Source: Streptomyces roseifaciens (GTDB lineage: Bacteria; Actinomycetota; Actinomycetes; Streptomycetales; Streptomycetaceae). Taken from it: a DNA stretch of 64,000 nt. The notes under the pieces were generated by a model that had not been told where the DNA came from, did not search any database, and was given only the letters and a program-made list of their open reading frames with translations. The position numbers and the translations under genes were made by a program. Below, piece after piece: positions 17,847 through 26,266 of the stretch (positions within the stretch are counted from its first letter, which is position 1; each line of letters opens with the position of its first letter). The stretch is from positions 620,001 to 684,000 of the forward strand of contig NZ_LNBE01000002.1 of assembly GCF_001445655.1 (NCBI RefSeq). The letters are read 5' to 3'.

Positions 17847-17898
17847 CGCCACGGCACGGCTCGCGACGCCACGCCACGCCACGACCGCGGGCGGTCAG

Positions 17899-17932
17899 GT
17901 ACTCAGGTCCCGGACCGGGACGATCTGAGTAC
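17899..17932. promoter_or_regulatory. 34-bp nested palindrome
   Basis: Outer arms GTACTCAG/CTGAGTAC and inner arms GTCCCGG/CCGGGAC are all perfect, with only A and GAT unpaired. It lies 52 nt after the phosphatase gene and 45 nt before the next ATG. It could be a terminator or a two-part operator overlapping the downstream promoter. Confidence 0.55.
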
Positions 17933-17964
17933 GGCGGCGGATGTCCGCCGGTGGGCGCGGTTCG

Positions 17965-17977
17965 TAGGGTCCGGCAC
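17965..17977 (+). promoter_or_regulatory. -10 box of leaderless promoter
   Basis: TAGGGT (17965-17970) ends 7 nt before ATG 17978. TGTCCG at 17942-17947 is a possible -35 at 17 bp. There is no ribosome binding site, so the mRNA probably begins at the ATG. Confidence 0.5.
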
Positions 17978-18358
17978 ATGGAGAACACCGGCACCGCGTC
18001 CGACACCCGCGCCCCCGCCCCCGGCCCGAGCCGCCCCGGCGTCCCGCCGCGGCGCACCGCCGGCGACTGGATCTGGCTGGCCGTCGTCGCGGTGGTCGTC
18101 CTCGCCCTCGGCGCCTTCGTCGGGGTCATGGGACCTCTGCTCGCCATCGCCTGCGACTCCTGCCAGGACGGCGTCCGCGGCCCGCTGCGTTTCGGCGGAG
18201 AGATGGCTGTCGCCTGGGGCGCCGTGCCGCTCGTCACCCTGGGGACGGTGATCGGCATCTTCGTGCCCCGGGGCGGCGCCCGGGTGGGCGCCTACGGGCT
18301 GGGGGCCCTGGCGGTCCTGTTCACCGGGATGCTGATCCTCGGCCAGTACGCGACCTGA
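17978..18358 (+). CDS. Small membrane protein of unknown function (three helices)
   Basis: The 126-residue protein has a Pro/Ala-rich cytoplasmic N-terminus of 30 residues, then three hydrophobic segments (WIWLAVVAVVVLALGAFVGV, AVAWGAVPLVTLGTVIGIFV, AYGLGALAVLFTGMLIL). Between the first two is a short loop with CDSC that could form a disulfide or bind metal. I recognise no family with a known role. It has its own probable leaderless promoter and stands alone between the phosphatase and DUF1266 genes. Confidence 0.75.
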   Translation: MENTGTASDTRAPAPGPSRPGVPPRRTAGDWIWLAVVAVVVLALGAFVGVMGPLLAIACDSCQDGVRGPLRFGGEMAVAWGAVPLVTLGTVIGIFVPRGGARVGAYGLGALAVLFTGMLILGQYAT

Positions 18359-18477
18359 CCGGCCCTGCGCGGCCCACGGCCCCCGCTTCCCTGCCGCGGA
18401 GAAGCCGCCGCTACCGTACTCACGCGATCTTGAGGCCGTCACCAGGCCCGGACCGGAACGGAACCACGAGGAGTCCC

Positions 18478-19728
18478 ATGCACGCGGCAGCCCACGACGA
18501 GGCGCACGACGAGTTCTTCCCGCTCGTCCCGGCACCGCAGGACGGTTCCCGCTGGCAGGCGCCCACCGATCTGGAGCAGTACCTGTACAGGCTCGGCCGG
18601 GCGGACAACGCGTACGCGTACCTCCGCACGCTCGCGATCGAGGGCGTGTACTACCCGGTGCGCCTCGACCACGCGCAGGCCGCCGGCGAGGACGAGCGCC
18701 CCATGCTGACCATCGGGACCCCCGACGGGCAGACCGCCGCGCAGGTCTACACCCCGGGTCTGCTGCCGCGCCCGCACCCGTTCCTCGTCTACGAGTACAC
18801 GACCCTCGGCGCGCTCGCGCAGATCGTCCCCGACGACGTGGACGTCCTCGCCGTCAACCCGGCCACGCCCTGCGAGCAGTACTTCCTCGTCAGCGACGAG
18901 GAACGCGACGTGTGGCTGGACCTGCACCACGAGCTGTTCTCCTCGGACGAGCTGATGGACCGTGTGGTGACCCGGCGCACCGGCGCCCCCGCGCCCGGCC
19001 CGCTGCTGCACGGCCTGGCCTGCGGCGCCCACCTGTGCTTCGCCAACGGCGACGCGTGGAACACCCTGCACTGGCACGGCATGGGCTACCGCGGCGAGGT
19101 CGAGCGGATCGCCGACAGCTGGGGCGTGCACGGCCGCGAGGACTGGCTCTCGATACAGGAGCGGCTCCTCGGCCTGGACGTGAGCCCCTGGTACTGGGAC
19201 TTCGTCCTGGGAGCGCGCAGCGCGCTGGCCCGCGCGCGGGGCGGCCGCGTCGATCCCGCGGAGTGGCGCAACACCGTGGAGTCGACGCTGCGCGTTCGCG
19301 CCCAGGAGGGCGGAGCCGCCGCGGACGACGCCGAGCTCGCCGGCCTCGTGGCCCACCTGCGCGCCCTGGTGGGCGAGATCCTGCGCTACGAGGCCCGCTT
19401 CCGCGCCGACGGGCTCCTGCCGCCGGACGGCTTCGTGCGCACGATCGCCGCCTGGGACATAGGCCGCGGTTCCAAGATGGCCCGCTGGGGCCGGGGCGCG
19501 CGGTACGCCACGGAGACCGAGATGCACACGGCGATCGAGCGCGCGTCCCGGGAGGCGCAGGCCGCCTACGACTCGTGGGAGGAGTTCTCGGCCGGCTACG
19601 TCCTGGGCCGGTGCCTGCACTTCGACGAGGAGGAGTTCGGACCCTGGTACACGACGGTCCTCGACGCCCACCGGGCACTGACCACGGACCCGGAAAGCCC
19701 GTGGCGGACGGTGCCCTTCAAGGGCTGA
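18478..19728 (+). CDS. DUF1266 domain protein
   Basis: The 416-residue cytoplasmic protein carries a DUF1266 domain at the C-terminus (about residues 200-400). The domain signature runs WDIGRGSKMARWGRGARYAT, then SWEEFSAGYVLGR and the terminal DPESPWRTVPF. The first half (about 20-170) looks like an SseB-like domain, including MLTIGTPDGQTAAQVYTPGL. No catalytic motif is visible. ATG 18478 follows CACGAGGAG. Proteins of this kind often occur near polymorphic toxin or immunity loci, but no such genes are adjacent here. Confidence 0.75.
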   Translation: MHAAAHDEAHDEFFPLVPAPQDGSRWQAPTDLEQYLYRLGRADNAYAYLRTLAIEGVYYPVRLDHAQAAGEDERPMLTIGTPDGQTAAQVYTPGLLPRPHPFLVYEYTTLGALAQIVPDDVDVLAVNPATPCEQYFLVSDEERDVWLDLHHELFSSDELMDRVVTRRTGAPAPGPLLHGLACGAHLCFANGDAWNTLHWHGMGYRGEVERIADSWGVHGREDWLSIQERLLGLDVSPWYWDFVLGARSALARARGGRVDPAEWRNTVESTLRVRAQEGGAAADDAELAGLVAHLRALVGEILRYEARFRADGLLPPDGFVRTIAAWDIGRGSKMARWGRGARYATETEMHTAIERASREAQAAYDSWEEFSAGYVLGRCLHFDEEEFGPWYTTVLDAHRALTTDPESPWRTVPFKG

Positions 19729-19750
19729 ACGGTGCCTTCACGGGCAGAGG

Positions 19751-19764
19751 CCGGAGGACTCCGG
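19751..19764. terminator. Short hairpin between convergent genes
   Basis: CCGGAG-GA-CTCCGG lies between the DUF1266 gene and the ATP-grasp gene on the other strand. The loop is very tight, so function as a terminator is only possible. Confidence 0.35.
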
Positions 19765-19800
19765 GTGCGCCCTGACGCCCATGGTGAACATGCAGCCCGG

Positions 19801-20667
19801 CTACCGCACCCCGGCCAGGGCCTCCAGCAGCAGGCCCGGGCCGGCGCCCCGCGGCAGGTCGCTGACCTGTCCGTCCCCGGCCTCCACCACCCGCCACACC
19901 CCGTCCTCCCGAGGCGCGAGGTCGGTGGTGACGAACCGGCAGTCCAGGGCCGCGACCAGCGGTGACACCGCGTCGAGGACCGGCGCGGGCCGCAGGCCGG
20001 GGCGGTCCGGGTGGGCCGTCACGAGGACGGGGCGCCCGTCGACCCACCACGCGCGGGCCTCGCCGGCCTCCGTGAAGCGCTCGAAGGCCCGTATCACCAC
20101 GCCGCCCGCGAGGAAGTCCTCCTGAAGCGCGACGAAGCGGGCCACCACGGCGGCCAGCCGCTCCGTGTCGGCCAGGTCCGGTACGTAACACGCCTCGTGC
20201 CACTCGTGCTTGCGGGACTTGACGAAGTCCTTGACGATCGCGGGCCCGCCGCCGAGGGGCGCCGTCAGGGCCGCGAGCTCGCGCGCGCCCGGGGCGTGAC
20301 CCGGTCGGGCGGGCAGCCACACGCTCCGCGGGGTGACGGGGGCGAGCGTGGAGTACCAGCCCGGCAGCTCGTGCGCGCGGCGATAGGCGTCGGGCGAGGT
20401 CAGCAGCGTGACCCCGCGGTCGGCGAGCGCACCGGCCAGCTCCGCGTACCGCCCGGACGGCACCATCCAGCCCCGGTACCAGGCCGCCCCGGCCCCGCGC
20501 GGCACGCCACGGACCGCGCCGGAGACGTCCCCGGCCAGCAGCGCGTCGTGATCCAGCAGCGCGGTCCGCAGCCCCAGCCCGCGGGCGGCGCGGGCCTCGT
20601 CGGCGAAGTGCGGGTCCGCCCGCCGGGAGCCGAGCGGGTCGCTGCAGAAAACGATCAAGGGTGCCAT
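19801..20667 (-). CDS. ATP-grasp protein of the R2K clade
   Basis: The 288-residue protein has the R2K ATP-grasp core: GPAIVKDFVKSRKHEWHEAC with the extra Arg/Lys pair, FLAGGVVIRAFERF, and the metal-binding VVEAGDGQVSDLP. The first 100 residues form an alpha/beta pre-grasp part (PLIVFCSDPLGSRRADPHFA). The family is predicted to ligate an amino group to a carboxylate and is often found in conflict or peptide-modification contexts; no substrate is known. The start codon at 20667 lies inside a 7-bp inverted repeat and has TAGGGT 7 nt upstream, consistent with a leaderless mRNA. It is divergent from the SDR gene. Confidence 0.75.
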   Translation of the reverse strand: MAPLIVFCSDPLGSRRADPHFADEARAARGLGLRTALLDHDALLAGDVSGAVRGVPRGAGAAWYRGWMVPSGRYAELAGALADRGVTLLTSPDAYRRAHELPGWYSTLAPVTPRSVWLPARPGHAPGARELAALTAPLGGGPAIVKDFVKSRKHEWHEACYVPDLADTERLAAVVARFVALQEDFLAGGVVIRAFERFTEAGEARAWWVDGRPVLVTAHPDRPGLRPAPVLDAVSPLVAALDCRFVTTDLAPREDGVWRVVEAGDGQVSDLPRGAGPGLLLEALAGVR

Positions 20668-20680
20668 GTGCGGCACCCTA
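20659..20680 (-). promoter_or_regulatory. Leaderless promoter element and start-codon hairpin of the ATP-grasp gene
   Basis: On the minus strand TAGGGT (20680-20675) ends 7 nt before ATG 20667. GGGTGCC (20659-20665) and GGCACCC (20672-20678) form a perfect inverted repeat around the start codon that could mask it or bind a repressor. Confidence 0.45.
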
Positions 20681-20762
20681 GCCGTCGCGCCCCGGGCGGG
20701 AGCAACCGCATTCCGCGCGGACGAGGCCCCGCAGACACCCGGAAGGCCCAGCTTCGCCTGCG

Positions 20763-20778
20763 CGGAACGACCGTTCCG
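20763..20778. promoter_or_regulatory. TetR-like palindrome before the SDR gene
   Basis: CGGAACG-AC-CGTTCCG is a near-perfect 16-bp palindrome ending 15 nt before ATG 20794. No TetR gene is adjacent, so any regulator would be encoded elsewhere. Confidence 0.4.
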
Positions 20779-20793
20779 GGAGAGCGTGTGGGT

Positions 20794-22335
20794 ATGGAGA
20801 CGACGCCGGAGGGGCACGCCCGGCCCGGCGGCAGCACCGGGCGGCCGCCGCTGGTGCTGGTCGCGGGGGCCACGGGCTACATCGGGGGCCGGCTGGTGCC
20901 CGTCCTGCTCGGTGCCGGATACCGGGTGCGCTGCCTGGTGCGCGACCCCCGGCGGCTGCGCGACCAGCCGTGGGCCGACCGCATCGAGGTCGTCCGGGGC
21001 GACGTCACCCGCCCGGACACCCTCGCCGGCCCCTGCGAGGACGTCGACGTCCTCTACTACCTCGTGCACGCGCTGGGCACCGGAGCGGACTTCGAGGAGA
21101 CCGACCGCCGGGCGGCCCTCGCGGTGGGCCGGGCGGCGAAGACGGCCGGAGTGGGCAGGATCGTCTACCTCGGCGGGCTCGCCCCGCGCCAGGTGGCCGA
21201 GCGCGAGCTCTCGCCCCACCTGCGCTCCCGCTCCGAAGTCGGACGGATCCTGCTGAACAGCGGAGTCCCCACCGCCCAGCTGCGGGCCGCCGTCATCATC
21301 GGCTCCGGCTCCGCCTCCTTCGAGATGCTGCGCTACCTCACCGAACGACTGCCCGTGATGGTCACCCCCAGCTGGGTCGCCACCCGCATCCAGCCCATCG
21401 CCGTGCGGGACGTCCTGCGCTGCCTCCTCGCCGCCGCCCGGCTCCCGCCCGACGTCAACCGCGGCTTCGACATCGGCGGCCCGGACGTCCTGACCTACCG
21501 GCAGATGATGATGCGCTACGCGGCCGTGGCCCGCCTGCCCCGACGGCTCATCCTCCCTGTGCCCGCCCTCACCCCCCGCCTGTCCAGCCTCTGGGTGGGC
21601 CTGGTGACCCCGGTGCCCGCCTCGATCGCCCGCCCGCTGGTGGAGTCGCTGCGCCATGAAGTCATCTGCCGCGAAAACGACTTCGCCCGCTACGCCCCCG
21701 CCCCTCCCGACGGCCCGATCGGTTTCAACGAAGCGGTCCGCCTCGCCCTCAAGCGGGTGCGCGACACGGACGTGGCCACCCGCTGGTCCTCCGCCTCCCT
21801 GCCCGGCACCCCCAGCGACCCGCTGCCCTCGGACCCGGACTGGTCGGGCGGCACGCTCTACGAGGACCGCCGCGAGGCGCACATCGAGGCCCCGGCCCGC
21901 GAACTGTGGCGCGTGGTCGAGGGCATCGGCGGCGAGAACGGCTGGTACTCCTTCCCCCTGGCCTGGTCCCTGCGCGGCCTGCTCGACCGGCTGGCCGGCG
22001 GCGTGGGCCTGCGCCGCGGCCGGCGCGACCCGTACGCGCTGCGCCTCGGCGACTCCCTGGACTTCTGGCGCGTGGAGGAGATCGAACGCGGCCACGTGCT
22101 GCGCCTGCGCGCGGAGATGCGGCTGCCCGGCCGCGCCTGGCTGGAGCTGACCGTCACGCCCGACGGCCCCTCCCGCTCCACCTACCGGCAGCGGGCCCTC
22201 TTCCGCCCCCACGGACTGGCCGGACACGCCTACTGGTGGAGCGTGTCCCCCTTCCACGCGATCGTCTTCGGAGGCATGGCCCGCAACATCACGCGGCGCG
22301 CCCTGCAGGAAGCGGCCCGGCCCGGGCTGGAGTGA
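20794..22335 (+). CDS. SDR-family NAD(P)-binding protein fused to a DUF2867 domain
   Basis: The 513-residue protein has an atypical/extended SDR half (residues about 20-320) with GATGYIGG as the Rossmann loop and no standard YxxxK pair, like NmrA or complex I subunit-type SDRs. It is followed by a DUF2867 domain (about 345-510) with REAHIEAPARELWRVVEGIG, NGWYSFPLAWSLRGLLDRLA and a terminal YWWSVSPFHAIVFGGMARNI. The fusion is known in actinobacteria but has no assigned substrate; a lipid- or polyketide-binding role is only inference. A palindrome precedes the gene and a strong hairpin follows. Confidence 0.85.
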   Translation: METTPEGHARPGGSTGRPPLVLVAGATGYIGGRLVPVLLGAGYRVRCLVRDPRRLRDQPWADRIEVVRGDVTRPDTLAGPCEDVDVLYYLVHALGTGADFEETDRRAALAVGRAAKTAGVGRIVYLGGLAPRQVAERELSPHLRSRSEVGRILLNSGVPTAQLRAAVIIGSGSASFEMLRYLTERLPVMVTPSWVATRIQPIAVRDVLRCLLAAARLPPDVNRGFDIGGPDVLTYRQMMMRYAAVARLPRRLILPVPALTPRLSSLWVGLVTPVPASIARPLVESLRHEVICRENDFARYAPAPPDGPIGFNEAVRLALKRVRDTDVATRWSSASLPGTPSDPLPSDPDWSGGTLYEDRREAHIEAPARELWRVVEGIGGENGWYSFPLAWSLRGLLDRLAGGVGLRRGRRDPYALRLGDSLDFWRVEEIERGHVLRLRAEMRLPGRAWLELTVTPDGPSRSTYRQRALFRPHGLAGHAYWWSVSPFHAIVFGGMARNITRRALQEAARPGLE

Positions 22336-22397
22336 AGGGGCCGGCCCGGACCGGCGTGAAAAGGGCCGGCCAGGGCCGGAGCGAAGGAGGCCGGGGG

Positions 22398-22424
22398 AGC
22401 CGGTCCGCGTCCGGCGGACCGGCT
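22398..22424. terminator. Bidirectional terminator
   Basis: AGCCGGTCCGC and its perfect 11-bp complement enclose a 5-nt loop, between the converging SDR and coiled-coil genes. The preceding 60 bp are filled with GGGCCGG repeats. Confidence 0.75.
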
Positions 22425-22448
22425 ACGAGCCGTACGCGCGCGTACCGG

Positions 22449-23270
22449 TCACGAAGGGCCGGGACGGTCGTCGATGACGATCACCGTCCGCCCCCGCGCC
22501 GCCTCCCTTCCCCCTGCGCCTTGACGGTCGTCCGGGCGGACGGTGTCCACGACCTCGGCGATGCGCTCGTAGAACTTCGTGGCCAGAGCACAGTCGCCGG
22601 GGTCGCCGCCGGGGCCCTGATGCTTGACGGCGTGCAGGGCGGTGAGGATCGCCATCAGACTGCGACCGGACACGACGACGCGTGCCTGGCCGTCCTCGGC
22701 CGTGACCTCGCCGGGCACCCTGAAGTGGGCGTTCCGTGCGGCCTGCTCCACGATGTACGCCCAGGTGTCGCGGTGACACACCAGCTCCGCGGCGCCGATT
22801 CCCGCGGCCTTTTCCAGCCGCTTCTCCAGCGTCTCCTCACCGGCCTCCGGCTGCGCGCCTTCGAGGATCTCCGCGGCGGACTCCGTGCCGGCCTCGGCGC
22901 TCGCGTCCGCGGGAGGCACGGGGCCGGGGTGCGGTGTCCGTTCGGCCTCGCGAGGCCCGGAACGACCTTCGGCGGCCTCCCGGCAGGCAGCCCGCAGCTC
23001 CTGCCGCAGCGCTTCGTTCTCCCGGCGGGTCTCCGCGACGTCCTCGCGCACCCCGGTCAGCGCGCGCCGCAGATCGCGCAGCTCTTCGTGCAGCTCACCC
23101 AGCCTGCCGCCCAGGCCGCCGCCGAGCTCCTGACGCAGTCCGTCGTTCTGGCGGCGCAGTTCCTGAAAACCCCCCCGGAGCGACTTGCACATCTCGCTCC
23201 GCAGACCGGCTATGGCCTCTCCGAGCTTCCTCAGCGGCTCCTCGTCCGGCGATTTCCCCCACCTGAACAT
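22449..23270 (-). CDS. Coiled-coil protein of unknown function
   Basis: The 273-residue protein begins MFRWGKSPDEEP and then has a long coiled coil at about residues 12-100 (heptads in LRKLGEAIAGLRSEM, RRQNDGLRQEL, TRRENEALRQEL). A low-complexity acidic linker and a globular C-terminal half (about 150-250, HRDTWAYIVEQAARNAHFRV, LMAILTALHAVKHQ) follow. No signal peptide or enzyme motif is seen. GGGGAG precedes ATG 23270. I cannot assign a function; the shape suggests a self-associating scaffold or sensor. It faces the beta-propeller gene across a 167-bp divergent region. Confidence 0.75.
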   Translation of the reverse strand: MFRWGKSPDEEPLRKLGEAIAGLRSEMCKSLRGGFQELRRQNDGLRQELGGGLGGRLGELHEELRDLRRALTGVREDVAETRRENEALRQELRAACREAAEGRSGPREAERTPHPGPVPPADASAEAGTESAAEILEGAQPEAGEETLEKRLEKAAGIGAAELVCHRDTWAYIVEQAARNAHFRVPGEVTAEDGQARVVVSGRSLMAILTALHAVKHQGPGGDPGDCALATKFYERIAEVVDTVRPDDRQGAGGREAARGRTVIVIDDRPGPS

Positions 23271-23437
23271 GCGGCTCCCCGTCCCTGCGGTCAGTCCGTT
23301 GACCGGAACCGTTCAAGGATCCCGGCCCGTCCGATGAGGAGGAGAGAAGTCCGTTAAGGGTGGCTTGTTCCCGTCTCATGGCCGTCCGGAACGGCCTGGT
23401 TGCACGGGCCGCTCCGGGCGTCCCCGAGAATGCGGGG

Positions 23438-25030
23438 ATGCGCGCGATACCTGACCAACCGTTTCTCGAAGCCGGCCGTCCGCACTGGGCCGCAGTGAGC
23501 GCCGACGGGCTCTGGCTGGCCACACAGGCCTCCGGGGCGGGGCCCGGCGGCGGGTCGCGGGTGGCGTTCTACAGGAAGAGCGACTTCTCCCTGTGGGACC
23601 TCGTGGAGGTCGACCAATACGTGGATGCGTTTGCGTTCCACCCGGTCCTCCCGCTGTTCGCGATCTCCACCGAAGGGGGTGAGGACCGGAATCGCACGGG
23701 CGGCTTGTTCCTCTACGAACCGCAGGCGCGGCGCCTCGTCTCCTTCCCCGTCACCGGCGTGGGCGTGACGGCGCTGCGCTGGCTCGACGAGCGCAGGCTG
23801 CAAGTGGTCTTCTCCGAACCGGACCTCTCCTACGAGCGGGACGGCGAGGACGCCTTTGCGCAGTGCGTCGTCGAGCGCGAAGCCTGGCTGGGCGTCGAGG
23901 AAGGTGAGATCGACCTGGAGACGCGGAAGGCCCTTGCGGACGGGGACGTCGACTGGGGCCCGCCGCCGGAACCCGGCTACCGGGTGGGCGACCGCCTCGT
24001 CGCTCTGGCCGCCGAGGCGGGGCAGACCTGGGTGTTCCGGGACACCGTCATGGCGGTGGAGGCGCTGCGGGACGGCCGGGTGCTCTGCAGCCTGCTCAGC
24101 AGCAGCCTGCTGGAGTGCTGGTCGTCCGAGGGCTCCCTGCTGTGGTCCGTGCCCGTGCCCGAGGACACCTTCCAGCGCTCCGGCTGCCAGCTGTACGTGG
24201 CGCCGGACGAACACACGGCGTGGGTCACCGTGCTCGTCGGCGACAGTTCCAACAGGCGGACGCTGCTCCAGCGGGTAGACCTCGCGGACGGAACGATCGT
24301 CGCCGAGCACGAGGTCGACTTCCCGGCCCGGCTCGCCGCGCGGACCGACGGCGCGTGGGCGGCCCGTGACTCGCGCGACCTGTTCCCGCCGGCCAGGTGG
24401 CCGCCCTCCGAGACGCCCGTGTTCACGCCCACGGGCCGTCAGCTGGGCACAGTGGCGCTGGGGGAGTGCGACAGGTCCTTCGAATTCGGCATCCGCCGCT
24501 CCCCGCACCTGCTGTTCCTGCAAGGCGACGGTGGTGAGCCCCTTCCCGAGAAGTGGGCGGTCGAGGCTTCTCCCCGGGGCATCGAGCCCCTGTTCCCGCT
24601 GCGGTGGGAGGAGTGCCCCGCCGGACGCATCGGTGGCGGGCCCGGCGTGTACGTCGAGGACGGCCTGGGACCCGGGCTCGTCCACGTCGCCACCACCGTC
24701 GAAGGGCCGTTCCTGCTCCGCCGGGCGTTCCCCCACGGCGAGGTGGTGTGGGCGCACCGCATGGATGCGGAGGTCCGGGCGGTGGACGCAGAGGGCGGGC
24801 TCCTTTACGCGGTGACCGGCGCGAAGGAGCTGCTGACCCTGCGGCCGGCCGACGGCGAGACGGTACGCCGCCGGCCGACGGCCGTGCGCGCGCACGACTT
24901 CACTCCCATGAGCCTGAGCGTCGCACCGGGCGGGGCCGTGTTCATCGGAACGGCCGAGGGACGGATCCTCGTGCTTGACCGGCCGGAAGAGCGGGAGGAA
25001 GAGCGGGAGGAAGAGCCGGAGGAGCTCTGA
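23438..25030 (+). CDS. Beta-propeller (WD40/quinoprotein-like) cytoplasmic protein
   Basis: The 530-residue protein consists of repeated four-strand blade patterns (HWAAVSADGLWLATQASG, DAFAFHPVLPLFAISTEGG, VTALRWLDERRLQVVF, FTPMSLSVAPGGAVFIGTAE). It ends in an acidic Glu/Arg tail (EEREEEREEEPEEL). No signal peptide is present. I chose ATG 23438 over an in-frame ATG at 23360 because GAGAAT lies 6 nt before it and the longer N-terminus is not family-like. Such proteins usually mediate protein contacts. No partner is identified, although the coiled-coil gene is divergent from it. Confidence 0.75.
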   Translation: MRAIPDQPFLEAGRPHWAAVSADGLWLATQASGAGPGGGSRVAFYRKSDFSLWDLVEVDQYVDAFAFHPVLPLFAISTEGGEDRNRTGGLFLYEPQARRLVSFPVTGVGVTALRWLDERRLQVVFSEPDLSYERDGEDAFAQCVVEREAWLGVEEGEIDLETRKALADGDVDWGPPPEPGYRVGDRLVALAAEAGQTWVFRDTVMAVEALRDGRVLCSLLSSSLLECWSSEGSLLWSVPVPEDTFQRSGCQLYVAPDEHTAWVTVLVGDSSNRRTLLQRVDLADGTIVAEHEVDFPARLAARTDGAWAARDSRDLFPPARWPPSETPVFTPTGRQLGTVALGECDRSFEFGIRRSPHLLFLQGDGGEPLPEKWAVEASPRGIEPLFPLRWEECPAGRIGGGPGVYVEDGLGPGLVHVATTVEGPFLLRRAFPHGEVVWAHRMDAEVRAVDAEGGLLYAVTGAKELLTLRPADGETVRRRPTAVRAHDFTPMSLSVAPGGAVFIGTAEGRILVLDRPEEREEEREEEPEEL

Positions 25031-25133
25031 ACGGCGCCCCCTACTGGATGTTCAGCCTCACGGGGTGCGCCGGGTCCGCCGGGCGTGAAGACGCGGAGCT
25101 CGCCGTAGCCGCCCCACGGTGACGGACGGCCCG

Positions 25134-26198
25134 TCAGCTTCCGCCTCCGCTGCTGCTGTCGGAGCTCGAACCGCTGTCGCTGCTGCTGCCGCCGCCGGAG
25201 TCGCCCGAGTCCGAGCCGCCGCCCGGGCCCGAGTCACTGCCGAACCCGCCGATGATGTCGGACAACCACGCCGTGGAGTCCGTGGAGTCCGAGCCGACGC
25301 CGCACTCGGTGAGGAGGTCGCACAGGGGTGCGTCGTCCAGCGCGCCGGTCCCGTCGAGTGCCAGCGCCAAGGCCACCCCACCGGTGGCCGCGGCAGCCGT
25401 GGCCACCGCGCCGGTTGCGTACGGGGAGCGGGAGCGGGGGCGCCGTGCGTTCTTCACCAGGTCCTGGCCGGCGGGCGTTGCGGGCGCAGGGTCGGGCAGC
25501 ACGCTGGTGCCGACCAACTTGCACGCGATGCCGGCGAGGGCCAGCAGGACGGTGACGGTCAGGCCGTGACGAGGGGCGGAGAACGCGTCGCCGGAATCGG
25601 TCGTGTCGAAGGAGGACACCATCGTGACCAGTGCCAGGAACGCCAGCACCGGATACACCTTGGCGCACAGGCGCAGCAGCAGGTGAGCGATGCGGAACCG
25701 CCGGCAGTGAGCGGCGTCGAAGGCCAGGCCGCGCTCGACGAGCGAGGCGCCGATGGCCGCGGTCTCCTGATGGCCGATCAGCCTCTCCCGGAGGTCGCGC
25801 AGGGCGATCGGCGTCCTGTGGCGCTCGGCTTCGGCGCACGCGGCGGTGATCGCCCGCTCGACGGGTGTGCGCGCCAGGGTTCCGGGGGCGGGGGAGACGA
25901 GCCCTTGGTGGTCGATGTCCAGCAGCCCGTCCTGCTGCATGGTGAGCAGCGCGGTGTCGGCGGTCCGCGGTGCGCCTCCCCGGAGCCAGGCGATCTCCAG
26001 TACGTCGCGCGCGGCGCCGCCGGCGGCCGGCTGTCTTCCCCACCGGGCGGCGGTGGTCATGGACGCGAGCTCCGGGCCGTGGGCGGGTGGCCGGCTGTGC
26101 TGGAACCGGCGTACGCGGGCCTGCAGCAGCCAGCCGTACGCCGCGCTCAGGGCGGCGAGGGCGTAGCCGGGTATGAGGATGAAATACCCGAAGGGCAT
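25134..26198 (-). CDS. TIGR04222-type membrane protein
   Basis: The 354-residue protein matches the actinobacterial TIGR04222 architecture: an N-terminal helix (FILIPGYALAALSAAYGWLL), a domain containing EIAWLRGGAPRTADTALLTM and GLLDIDHQGLV with TPVERAI, then membrane helices near 165-190 (VYPVLAFLALVTMV) and 215-235. It ends in a Gly/Ser/Asp-rich tail of about 50 residues in place of the Gly/Cys-rich tail often seen. The role of the family is unknown. AAGGAAG precedes ATG 26198. Confidence 0.8.
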   Translation of the reverse strand: MPFGYFILIPGYALAALSAAYGWLLQARVRRFQHSRPPAHGPELASMTTAARWGRQPAAGGAARDVLEIAWLRGGAPRTADTALLTMQQDGLLDIDHQGLVSPAPGTLARTPVERAITAACAEAERHRTPIALRDLRERLIGHQETAAIGASLVERGLAFDAAHCRRFRIAHLLLRLCAKVYPVLAFLALVTMVSSFDTTDSGDAFSAPRHGLTVTVLLALAGIACKLVGTSVLPDPAPATPAGQDLVKNARRPRSRSPYATGAVATAAAATGGVALALALDGTGALDDAPLCDLLTECGVGSDSTDSTAWLSDIIGGFGSDSGPGGGSDSGDSGGGSSSDSGSSSDSSSGGGS

Positions 26199-26266
26199 GG
26201 TGGGTTCGTCTTCCTTTGGTGAGGAGCGGAACGCGTTCCGCCCGCGGCGTCCCGCGGCGACGGAGC

